Source: Ptiloglossa arizonensis (taxonomy: Eukaryota; Arthropoda; Insecta; Hymenoptera; Colletidae). Taken from it: a DNA stretch of 64,000 bases. Below the pieces are notes generated by a model. It was given only the letters and a program-made list of their open reading frames with translations. It was not told the DNA's origin and did no database searches. Both the position numbers and the translations under genes were made by a program. The number at the start of each line of letters is the position of its first letter. The stretch's first letter is position 1. Where the stretch lies: NCBI RefSeq assembly GCF_051014685.1, contig NW_027478402.1:496001-560000 (forward strand). The letters run 5' to 3'. Positions 47,251 to 58,632 of this stretch are shown here, one piece after another.

Positions 47251-49030
47251 CCTAAAAATTCCTGTTGCATCTGAAAGTAGAAACTCGCCCGATTACAACG
47301 GTATGTGTATTTTCTCCCAAGGCCACTCTGATTAAGCGTTTGGAGCAGCAGAAGTGCGAAAGTTTGTTGTCTTCTCAACCATTTCTTAGCTTCCAACTCC
47401 CATATCTCGCGAACGGATTGACCAAACCCAAAAATTTCTATTACATCTGAATGTAGAAACTCGCCCGATTACAACGGTATGTGTATTTTCTCCCTAGGCC
47501 ATTCTGGTTAAACGTTTGGAGCAGCAGAAGTGCGAAAAATTTGTTGCCTTCTCAACCATTTCTTAGCTTCAAACTCCCATATCTCGCGAACGGATTGACC
47601 AAACCCAAAAATTCCTGCTGTGTCTGAATGTAGAAACTCGCCCGATTACAACGGTATGTGTATTTTCTCCCTAGGCCATTCTGGTTAAGCGTTTGGAGCA
47701 GCAGAATTGCGAAAAATTTGTTGCCTTCTCAACCATTTCTTAGATTCAAACTCCCACATCTCGCGAACGGATTGACCAAACCCAAAAATTCCTACTACAT
47801 CTGAATGTAGAAACTCGCCCGATTACAACGGTATGTGTATTTTCTCCCTAGGCCATTCTGGTTAAGCGTTTGGAGCAGCAGAATTGCGAAAAATTTGTTG
47901 CCTTCTCAACCATTTCTTAGCTTCAAACTCCCACATCTCGCGAACGGATTGCCCAAACCCAAAAATTCCACCTGCGTCTGAATGCAGAAACTCGCCCGAT
48001 TACAACGGTATGTGTATTTTTCCCTAGGCCACTCTGATTAAGCGTTTGGAGCAGCAGAAGTGCGAAAGTTTGTTGTCTTCTCAACCATTTCTTAGCTTCA
48101 AACTCCCACATCTCGCGAACCGATTGACCAAACCCAAAAATTCCTACTACACCTGAAAGTAGAGACTCGCCCGATTACAACTGTATGTGTATTTTTTCCC
48201 TAGGCCATTCTGGTTAAGCGTTTGGAGCAGCAGAAGTGCGAAAAATTTGTTGCCTTCTCATGCAGTTCTTAGCTTCAAACTCCCATATCTCGCGAACGGA
48301 TTGACCACACCCAAAAATTCCTGCTGCGTCTGAATGTAGAAACTCGCCCGATTACAACGGTATGTGTATTTTATCCCTAGGCTGTTCTGGTTAAGCGTTT
48401 GGGGCAGCAGAAGTGCGAAAAATTTGTTGCCTTCTCATCCATTTCTTAGCTTCCAACTCCCATATCTCGCGAGCGGATTGACCAAACCCAAAAATTTCTA
48501 TTACATCTGAATGTAGAAACTCGCCCGATTACAACGGTATGTGTATTTTCTCCCTAGGCCATCCTGGTTAAGCGTTTGGAGCAGCAGAAGTGCGAAAAAT
48601 TTGTTGCCTTCTCAACCATTTCTTAGCTTCAAACTCCCACATCTCGCGAACGGATTGACAAAACCCAAAAATTCCTACTACATCTGAATGTAGAAACTCG
48701 CCCGATTACAAAGGTATGTGTATTTTCTCCCTAGGCCATTCTGGTTAAGCGTTTGGAGCAGCAGAATTGCGAAAAGTTTGTTGCCTTCTCAACCATTTCT
48801 TAGCTTCAAACTTCCATATCTCGCGAACGGATTGACCAAACCCAAAAATTCCTGCTGCGTCTGAATGTAGAAACTCGCCCGATTACAACGGTATGTGTAT
48901 TTTTCCCTAGGCCATTCTGGTTAAGCGTTTGGAGCAGCAGAATTGCGAAAAGTTTGTTGCCTTCTCAACCATTTCTTAGCTTCAAACTCCCATATCTCGC
49001 GAACGGATTGACCAAACCCAAAAATTCCTA
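47251..49030. repeat. Type A mosaic of segments from distant parts of the array
   Basis: About 47,330-48,240 follows 9,720-10,640 (GCGAAAGTTTG, CTGTGTCTG, GCCCAAACCC, CGCGAACCGA). About 48,250-48,780 follows about 5,690-6,230, including the rare CCATCCTGG variant at about 48,560, otherwise seen only near 3,352 and 6,001. From 48,960 it rejoins the GTACGATAAC monomer class. Private changes include TCATGCAG (48,259), TCATCC (48,437) and GCGAGCGG (48,469). Confidence 0.8.
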
Positions 49031-52000
49031 TTGCGTCTGAAAGTAGAAACTCGTACGATAACAACGGTATGTGTATTTTTTCCCAAGGCCATTCTGGTTA
49101 AGCGTTTGGAGCAGCTGAAGTGCGCAAAATTTGTTGCCCTCTCAACCATTTCTTGGCTTCCAACTCCCATATCTCGCGAACGGATTGACCAAACCCAAAA
49201 ATTCCTATTGCGTCTGAATGTAGAAACTCGCCCGATTACAACGGTTTGTGTATTTTTTCCCTATACTATTCTGGTTAAGCGTTTGAAGCAGCAGAATTGC
49301 GAAAAGTTTGTTGCCTTCTCAACCATTTCTTAGCTTCAAACTCCCACATCTCGCGAACGGATTGACCACAACCAAAAATTCCTACTACATCTGAAAGTAG
49401 AAACTCTCCCGATTACAAAGGTATGTGTATTTTTTCCCTAGGACATTCCGGTTAAGCGTTTGGAGCAGCAGAAGTGCGAAAAATTTGTTGTCTTCTCAAC
49501 CATTTCTTAGCTTCAAACTCCCACATCTCGCGAACGGATTGACCAAAACCAAAAATTCCTAATACATCTGAAAGTAGAAACTCTCCCGATTACAAAGGTA
49601 TGTGTATTTTTTCCCTAGGCCATTCTGGTTAAGCGTTTGGAGCAGCAGAAGTGCGAAAAATTTGTTGTCTTCTCAACCATTTCTTAGCTTCAAACTCCCA
49701 TATTTCGCGAACGGATTGACCAAACCCAAAAATTCCTATTACATATGAAAGTAGAAGCTCGCCCGATTACAACGGCATGTGTATTTTTCCCTAGGCCATT
49801 CTGGTTAAGCGTTTGGAGCAGCAGAAGTGCGAAAAATTTGTTGCGTTCTCAAGCAGTTCTTAGCTTCAAACTCCCATATCTCGCGAACGGATTGACCACA
49901 CCCAAAAATTCCTGCTGCGTCTGAATGTAGAAACTCGCCCGATTACAACGGTTTGTGTATTTTTTCCCTATACTATTCTGGTTAAGCGTTTGAAGCAGCA
50001 GAAGTGCGAAAAGTTTGTTGCCTTCTCAACTATTTCTTAGCTTCAAACTCCCACATCTCGCGAACGGATTGACCAAAACCAAAAATTCCTACTACATCTG
50101 ATAGTAGAAACACTCCCGATTACAAAGGTATGTGTATTTTTTCCCTAGGCCATTCTGGTTAAGCGTTTGAAGCAGCAGAAGTGCGAAAAATTTGTTGTCT
50201 TCTCAACCATTTCTTAGCTTCAAACTCCCATATCTCGCGAACGGATTGACCAAACCCAAAAATTCCTATTACATATGAAAGTAGAAGCTCGCCCGATTAC
50301 AACGGCATGTGTATTTTTCCCTAGGCCATTCTGGTTAAGCGTTTGGAGCAGCAGAAGTGCGAAAAATTTGTTGCGTTCTCAAGCAGTTCTTAGCTTCAAA
50401 CTCCCATATCTCGCGAACGGATTGACCACACCCAAAAATTCCTGCTGCGTCTGAATGTAGAAACTCGCCCGATTACAACGGTATGTGTATTTTATCCCTA
50501 GGCTGTTCTGGTTAAGCGTTTGGGGCAGCAGAAGTGCGAAAAATTTGTTGCCTTCTCAACCGTTTCTTAGCTTCCAACTCCCATATCTCGCGAACGGATT
50601 GACCAAACCCAAAAATTTCTATTACATATGAAAGTAGAAGCTCGCCCGATTACAACGGCACGTGTATTTTTCCCTAGGCCATTCTGGTTAAGCGTTTGGA
50701 GCAGCAGAAGTGCGAAAAATTTGTTGCGTTCTCAAGCAGTTCTTAGCTTCAAACTCCCATATCTCGCGAACGGATTGAACACAGCCAAAAATTCCTGCTG
50801 CGTCTGAATGTAGAAACTCGCCCGATTACAACGGTATGTGTATTTTTCCCTAGGCCACTCTGGTTAAGCGTTTGGAGCAGCAGAATTGCGAAAAGTTTGT
50901 TGTCTTCTCAACCATTTCTTAGATTCAAACTCCCACATCACGCGAACGGATTGACCAAAACCAAAAATTCCTACTACATCTGAAAGTAGATACTCTCCCG
51001 ATTACAAAGGTATGTGTATTTTTTCCCTAGGCCATTCTGGTTAAGCGTTTGGAGCAGCAGAAGTGCGAAAAATTTGTTGTCTTCTCAACCATTTCTTAGC
51101 TTCAAACTCCCATATCTCGCGAACGGATTGACCAAACCCAAAAATTCCTATTACATATGAAAGTAGAAGCTCGCCCGATTACAACGGCATGTGTATTTTT
51201 CCCTAGGCCATTCTGGTTAAGCGTTTGGAGCAGCAGAAGTGCGAAAAATTTGTTGCGTTCTCAAGCAGTTCTTAGCTTCAAACTCCCATATCTCGCGAAC
51301 GGATTGACCACACCCAAAAATTCCTGCTGCGTCTGAATGTAGAAACTCGCCCGATTACAACGGTATGTGTATTTTATCCCTAGGCTGTTCTGGTTAAGCG
51401 TTTGGGGCAGCAGAAGTGCGAAAAATTTGTTGCCTTCTCAACCGTTTCTTAGCTTCCAGCTCCCATATCTCGCGAACGGATTGACCAAACCCAAAAATTT
51501 CTATTACATATGAAAGTAGAAGCTCGCCCGATTACAACGGCTTGTGTATTTTTCCCTAGGCCATTCTGGTTAAGCGTTTGGAGCAGCAGAAGTGCGAAAA
51601 ATTTGTTGTTTTCTCAACCACATCTTAGCTTCAAACTCCCACATCTCGCGAACGGATTGACCAAACCCAAAAATTCCTACTACATCTGAAAGTAGAAACT
51701 CGCCAGGTTACAACGGTATGTGTATTTTTTCCCTAGGCCATTCTGGTTAAGCGATTGGAGCAGCAGATGTGCGAAAAATTTGTTTTCTTCTCAACAATTT
51801 CTTAGCTTCAAACTCCCATATCTCGCGAACGGATTGACCACACCCAAAAATTCCTACTACATCTGAAAGTAGAAACTCTCCCGATTACAAAGGTATGTGT
51901 ATTTTTACCCTAGGCCATTCTGGTTAAGCGTTTGGAGCAGCAGAAGTGCGAAAAATTTGTTGCCTTCTCAACCATTTCTTAGCTTCAAACTCCCACATCT

Positions 52001-52278
52001 CGCGAACGGATTGACAAAACCCAAAAATTCCTACTACATCTGAATGTAGAAACTCGCCCGATTACAACGGTATGTGTATTTTCTCCCTAGGCCATTCTGG
52101 TTAAGCATTTGGAGCAGCAGAATTGCGAAAAGTTTGTTGCCTTCTCAACCATTTCTTAGCTTCAAACTCCCATATCTCGCGAACGGATTGACCAAACCCA
52201 AAAATTCCTGATGCGTCTGAATGTAGAAACTCGCCCGATTACAACGGTATGTGTATTTTTTCCCTAGGCCATTCTGGT
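49031..52278. repeat. Type A satellite, diverged copy of about 10,889-15,194
   Basis: The order parallels 10,889-15,194, but the offset falls from 38,142 to 37,084. About six monomers present there are therefore absent here. It includes GTATACT-type, CATATGAAAG-type, GGCACGTG (50,659) and GCGATTGG (51,750) monomers. Private changes include GATAGTAG (50,101), GAACACAGCC (50,778), GGCTTGTG (51,540) and ATTTTTACCC (51,901). Confidence 0.82.
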
Positions 52279-53163
52279 TAAGCGTTTGGAGCAGCAGAAC
52301 TGCGAAAAATTTTTTGCCTTCTCAACCATTTCTTGGCTTCAAACTCCCATATCTCGCGAACGGATTGACCTAACCCAAAAATTCCTACTGCATCTGAAAG
52401 TAGAAACTCGCCCGATTACAGCGGTATGTGTATTTTTTCCCTAGGCCATTCTGGTTAAGCGTTTGGAGCAGCAGAATTGCGAAAAATTTTTTGCCTTCTC
52501 AACCATTTCTTGGCTTCAAACTCCCATATCTCGCGAACGGATTGACCTAACCCAAAAATTCCTGTTGCATCTGAAAGTAGAAACTCGCCCGATTACAACG
52601 GTATGTGTATTTTCTCCCAAGGCCATTCTGGTTAAGCGTTTGGAGCAGCAGAAGTGCGAAAAATTTGTTGTCTTCTCAACCATTTCTTTGCTTCAAACTC
52701 CCATATCTCGCGAACGGATTGACCTAACCCAAAAATTCCTGTTGCGTCTGAAAGTAGAAACTCGCCCGATTACAACGGTATGTGTATTTTTTCCCTAGGC
52801 CGTTCTGGTTAAGCGTTAGGAGCAGCAGAATTGCGAAAAATTTTTTGCCTTCTCAACCATTTCTTGGCTTCAAACTCCCATATCTCGCGAACGGATTGAC
52901 CTAACCCAAAAATTCCTACTGCATCTGAAAGTATAAACTCGCCCGATTACAGCGGTATGGGTATTTTTTCCCTAGGCCATTCTGGTTAAGCGTTTGGAGC
53001 AGCAGAATTGCGAAAAATTTTTTGCCTTCTCAACCATTTCTTGGATTCAAACTCCCATATCTCGGGAACGGATTGACCTAACCCAAAAATTCCTACTGCA
53101 TCTGAAAGTAGAAACCCGCCCGATTACAACGGTTTGTGTATTTTTTCCCTAGGCCATTCTGTT
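52279..53163. repeat. Type B five-monomer module, copy 5 (885 bp)
   Basis: Offset 8,480 from copy 4. Monomer 1 has CTCCCATATC rather than the CTCCAATATC of the other copies. Monomer 4 has CAGCGGTATGGG, with six T before CCCTAGG as in copy 1. Confidence 0.9.
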
Positions 53164-54568
53164 TAAGCGTTTGGAGCAGCAGAAGTGCGAAAAATTTGTT
53201 GCGTTCTCAAGCAGTTCTTAGCTTCAAACTCCCATATCTCGCGAACGGATTGACCAAAACCAAAAATTCCTACTACATCTGAAAGTAGAAACTCTCCCGA
53301 TTACAAAGGTATGTGTATTTTTTCCCTAGGCCATTCTGGTTAAGCGTTTGGAGCAGCAGAAGTGCGAAAAATTTGTTGTCTTCTCAACCATTTCTTAGCT
53401 TCAAACTCCCATATCTCGCGAACGGATTGACCAAACCCAAAAATTCCTATTACATATGAAAGTAGAAGCTCGCCCGATTACAACGGCATGTGTATTTTTC
53501 CCTAGGCCATTCTGGTTAAGCGTTTGGAGCAGCAGAAGTGCGAAAAATTTGTTGCGTTCTCAAGCAGTTCTTAGCTTCAAACTCCCATATCTCGCGAACG
53601 GATTGACCACACCCAAAAATTCCTGCTGCGTCTGAATGTAGAAACTCGCCCGATTACAACGGTATGTGTATTTTATCCCTAGGCTGTTCTGGTTAAGCGT
53701 TTGGGGCAGCAGAAGTGCGAAAATTTGTTGCCTTCTCAACCGTTTCTTAGCTTCCAACTCCATATCTCGCGAACGGATTGACCAACCCAAAAATTTCTAT
53801 TACATATGAAAGTAGAAGCTCGCCCGATTACAACAGCATGTGTATTTTTCCCTAGCCATTCTGGTTAAGCGTTTGGAGCAGCAGAAGTGCGAAAAATTTG
53901 TTGTTTTCTCAACCACATCTTAGCTTCAACTCCCACATCTCGCGAACGGATTGACCAAACCCAAAATTTCCTACTACATCTGAAAGTAGAAACTCGCCAG
54001 GTTACAACGGTATGTGTATTTTTTCCCTAGGCCATTCTGGTTAAGCGATTGGAGCAGCAGATGTGCGAAAAATTTGTTTTCTTCTCAACAATTTCTTAGC
54101 TTCAAACTCCCATATCTCGCGAACGGATTGACCACACCCAAAAATTCCTACTACATCTGAAAGTAGAAACTCTCCCGATTACAAAGGTATGTGTATTTTT
54201 TCCCTAGGCCATTCTGGTTAAGCGTTTGGAGCAGCAGAAGTGCGAAAAATTTGTTGCCTTCTCAACCATTTCTTAGCTTCAAACTCCACATCTCGCGAAC
54301 GGATTGACAAAACCCAAAAATGCCTACTACATCTGAATGTAGAAACTCGCCCGATTACAACGGTATGTGTATTTTCTCCCTAGGCCATTCTGGTTAAGCA
54401 TTTGAGCAGCAGAATTGCGAAAAGTTTGTTGCCTTCTCAACCATTTCTTAGCTTCAAACTCCATATCTCGCGAACGGATTGACCAAACCAAAAATTCCTG
54501 CTGCGTCTGAATGTAGAAACTCGCCCGATTACAACGGTATGTGTATTTTTTCCCTAGGCCATTCTGGT
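53164..54568. repeat. Type A satellite with a dense cluster of single-base deletions
   Basis: Eight type A monomers in the usual order. About 53,210-53,270 is a chimera of GCGTTCTCAAGCAG with GACCAAAACC, which is not paired elsewhere. From 53,720 onward there are many single-base losses in homopolymers or doublets, described separately. Confidence 0.85.
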
Positions 54569-54660
54569 TAAGCGTTTGGAGCAGCAGAATTGCGAAAAAT
54601 TTTTGCCTTCTCAACCATTTCTTGGCTTCCCCATATCTCGCGAACGGATTGACCTACCCC
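53720..54660. other. Dense cluster of single-base deletions, likely consensus errors
   Basis: Relative to matched copies, about ten single bases are missing within 0.94 kb (about 53,722; 53,760; 53,784; 53,855; 53,928; 54,287; 54,404; 54,462; 54,489; 54,604). There is also a 5-bp loss at about 54,629 and substitutions at 53,835, 53,967, 54,322 and 54,657. Almost all losses are in runs of identical bases. Elsewhere such events are rare, so this is more likely a poorly polished segment than local decay. Confidence 0.7.
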
Positions 54661-55801
54661 AAAAATTCCTACTGCATCTGAAAGTAGAAACTCGCCCGAT
54701 TACAGCGGTATGTGTATTTTTTCCCTAGGCCATTCTGGTTAAGCGTTTGGAGCAGCAGAATTGCGAAAAATTTTTTGCCTTCTCAACCATTTCTTGGCTT
54801 CAAACTCCCATATCTCGCGAACGGATTGACCTAACCCAAAAATTCCTGTTGCATCTGAAAGTAGAAACTCGCCCGATTACAACGGTATGTGTATTTTCTC
54901 CCAAGGCCATTCTGGTTAAGCGTTTGGAGTAGCAGAAGTGCGAAAAATTTGTTGTCTTCTCAACCATTTCTTTGCTTCAAACTCCCATATCTCGCGAACG
55001 GATTGACCTAACCCAAAAATTCCTGTTGCGTCTGAAAGTAGAAACTCGCCCGATTACAACGGTATGTGTATTTTTTCCCTAGGCCGTTCTGGTTAAGCGT
55101 TAGGAGCAGCAGAATTGCGAAAAATTTTTTGCCTTCTCAACCATTTCTTGGCTTCAAACTCCCATATCTCGCGAACGGATTGACCTAACCCAAAAATTCC
55201 TACTGCATCTGAAAGTATAAACTCGCCCGATTACAGCGGTATGTGTATTTTTTCCCTAGGCCATTCTGGTTAAGCGTTTGGAGCAGCAGAATTGCGAAAA
55301 ATTTTTTGCCTTCTCAACCATTTCTTGGATTCAAACTCCCATATCTCGGGAACGGATTGACCTAACCCAAAAATTCCTACTGCATCTGAAAGTAGAAACC
55401 CGCCCGATTACAACGGTTTGTGTATTTTTTCCCTAGGCCATTCTGTTTAAGCGTTTGGAGCAGCAGAATTGCGAAAAATTTTTTGCCTTCTCAACCATTT
55501 CTTGGCTTCAAACTCCCATATCTCGCGAACGGATTGACCTAACCCAAAAATTCCTACTGCATCTGAAAGTAGAAACTCGCCCGATTACAGCGGTATGTGT
55601 ATTTTTTCCCTAGGCCATTCTGGTTAAGCGTTTGGAGCAGCAGAATTGCGAAAAATTTGTTGTCTTGTCAACCATTTCTTAGCTTCAAAGTCCCATATCT
55701 CGCGAACGGATTGACCTAACCCAAAAATTCCTACTGCATCTGAAAGTAGAACCTCGCCCGATTACAACGGTATGTGTAGTTTTTCCCTAGGCCATTCTAG
55801 T

Positions 55802-58632
55802 TAAGCGTTTGGAGCAGCAGAATTGCGAAAAATTTGTTGTCTTCCCAACCATTTCTTGGCTTCAGACTCCCATATCTCGCGAACGGATTGACCAAACCCA
55901 AAAGTTCCTTTTGCGTCCGAAAGTAGAAACTCTCCCGATTACAAAGGTATGTGTATTTTTTCCCTAGGCCATTCTGGTTAAGCGTTAGGAGCAGCGGAAT
56001 TGCGAAAAATTTTTTGCCTTCTCAACCATTTCTTGGCTTCAAACTCCCATATCTCGCGAACGGATTGACCCAACCCAAAAATTCCTATTGCGTCTGAAAG
56101 TAGAAACTGGCCCGATTACGAAGGTATGTGTATTTTTTCCCTAGGCCATTCTGGTTAAGCTTTAGGAGCAGCAGAATTGCAAAAAATTTTTTGCCTTCTC
56201 AACCATTTCATGGCTTCAAACTCCCATATCTCGCGAACGGATTGACCTAACCCAAAAATTCCTATTGAGTCTGAAAGTAGAAACTCGCCCGATTACAACG
56301 GTATGTGAATTTTTTCCCTAGGCCATTCTGGTTAAGCGTTTGGAGCAGCAGAAGTGCGAAAAATTTGTTGTCTTCTGAACCATTTCTTGGCTTCAAACTC
56401 CCATATCTCGCGAACGGATTGACCTAACCCAAAAATTCCTGTTGCATCTGAAAGTAGAAACTCGCCCGATTACAACGGTATGTGTATTTTCTCCCAAGGC
56501 CATTCTGGTTAAGCGTTTGGAGTTGCAGAAGTGCGAAAAATTTGTTGTCTTCTCAACCATTTTTTGCTTCAAACTCCCATATCTCGCGAACGGATTGACC
56601 TAACCCAAAAATTCCTGTTGCGTCTGAAAGTAGAAACTCGCCCGATTACAACGGTATGTGTATTTTTTCCCAAGGCCATTCTGGTTAAGCGTTTGGAGCA
56701 GCAGAATTGCGAAAAATTTGTTGTCTTCTCAACCATTTCTTTGCTTCAAACGCCCATATCTCGCGAACGGATTGACCTAACCCAAAAATTCCTGTAGCGT
56801 CTGAAAGTAGAAACTCGCCCGATTACAACGGTATGTGTATTTTTTCCCTAGGCCATTCTGGTTAAGGGTTTGGAGCAGCAGAATTGCGGAAAATTTTTTG
56901 CCTTCCCAACCATTTCTTGGCTTCAGACTCCCATATCTCGCGAACGGATTGACCTAACCCAAAAGTTCCTGTTGCGTCTGAAAGTAGAAACTCGCCCGAT
57001 TACGAAGGTATGTGTATTTTTTCCCTAGGCCGTTCTGGTTAAGCGTTAGGAGCAGCAGAATTGCGAAAAATTTTTTGCCTTCTCAACCATTTCTTGGCTT
57101 CAAACTCCCATATCTCGGGAACGGATTGACCTAACCCAAAAATTCCTACTGCATCTGAATTTAGAAACCCGCCCGATTACAACGGTAAGTGTAGTTTTTC
57201 CCTAGGCCATTCTAGTTAAGCGTTTGGAGCAGCAGAATTGCGAAAAATTTGTTGTCTTCCCAACCATTTCTTGGCTTCAGACTCCCATATCTCGCGAACG
57301 GATTGACCAAACCCAAAAGTTCTTGTTGCGTCCGAAAGTAGAAACTCTCCCGATTACAAAGGTATGTGTATTTTTTCCCTAGGCCATTCTGGTTAAGCGT
57401 TAGGAGCAGCGGAATTGCGAAAAATTTTTTGCCTTCTCAACCATTTCTTGGCTTCAAACTCCCATATCTCGCGAACGGATTGACCCAACCCAAAAATTCC
57501 TATTGCGTCTGAAAGTAGAAACTGGCCCGATTACGAAGGTATGTGTATTTTTTCCCTAGGCCATTCTGGTTAAGCGTTAGGAGCAGCAGAATTGCGAAAA
57601 ATTTTTTGCCTTCTAAACCATTTCTTGGCTTCAAACTCCCATATCTCGCGAACGGATTGACCTAACCCAAAAATTCCTATTGAGTCTGAAAGTAGAAACT
57701 CGCCCGATTACAACGGTATGTGAATTTTTTCCCTAGGCCATTCTGGTTAAGCGTTTGGAGCAGCAGAAGTGCGAAAAATTTGTTGTCTTCTGAACCATTT
57801 CTTGGCTTCAAACTCCCATATCTCGCGAACGGATTGAGCTAACCCAAAAATTCCTGTTGCATCTGAAAGTAGAAACTCGCCCGATTACAACGGTGTGTGT
57901 ATTTTCTCCCAAGGCCATTCTGGTTAAGCGTTTGGAGCAGCAGAAGTGCGAAAAATTTGTTGTCTTCTCAACCATTTCTTTGCTTCAAACTCCCATATCT
58001 CGCGAACGGATTGACCTAACCCAAAAATTCCTGTTGCGTCTGAAAGTAGAAACTCGCCCGATTACAACGGTATGTGTATTTTTTCCCAAGGCCATTCTGG
58101 TTAAGCGTTTGGAACAGCAGAATTGCGAAAAATTTGTTGTCTTCTCAACCATTTCTTTGCTTCAAACGCCCATATCTCGCGAACGGATTGACCTAACCCA
58201 AAAATTCCTGTAGCGTCTGAAAGTAGAAACTCGCCCGATTACAACGGTATGTGTATTTTTTCCCTAGGCCATTCTGGTTAAGGGTTTGGAGCAGCAGAAT
58301 TGCGGAAAATTTTTTGCCTTCCCAACCATTTCTTGGCTTCAGACTCCCATATCTCGCGAACGGATTGACCTAACCCAAAAGTTCCTGTTGCGTCTGAAAG
58401 TAGAAACTCGCCCGATTACGAAGGTATGTGTATTTTTTCCCTAGGCCGTTCTGGTTAAGCGTTAGGAGCAGCAGAATTGCGAAAAATTTTTTGCCTTCTC
58501 AACCATTTCTTGGCTTCAAACTCCCATATCTCGGGAACGGATTGACCTAACCCAAAAATTCCTACTGCATCTGTAAGTAGAAACCCGCCCGATTACAACG
58601 GTTTGTGTATTTTTTCCCTAGGCCATTCTGGT
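55802..58632. repeat. Type B higher-order repeat, 8 monomers (1,415-1,416 bp), two copies
   Basis: Copy 1 is 55,802-57,216 and copy 2 is 57,217-58,632. AAACGCCC recurs with CGCCC at 56,751 and 58,167. The monomer order (TTCAGACTCC, GCAGCGGAATTG, ATTGAGTCTG, CTTCTGAACC, TTTGCTTC, AAACGCCC, GCGGAAAATTT, TCTCGGGAAC) is the same in both. Copy 1 is one base shorter through a loss near 56,560. Confidence 0.87.

Noticed and set aside
53720..54660. Local decay of old satellite monomers
   Set aside because: The changes are almost all single-base losses in homopolymers, with few substitutions, unlike the substitution-dominated differences elsewhere. Consensus error fits better.
57857..58213. Open frame of 118 codons, repeated at 59,627
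   Set aside because: It starts at TTG and covers two type B monomers with both usual stop sites lost by chance variants. It resembles no protein family I recognise. Kept only as a low-interest finding.
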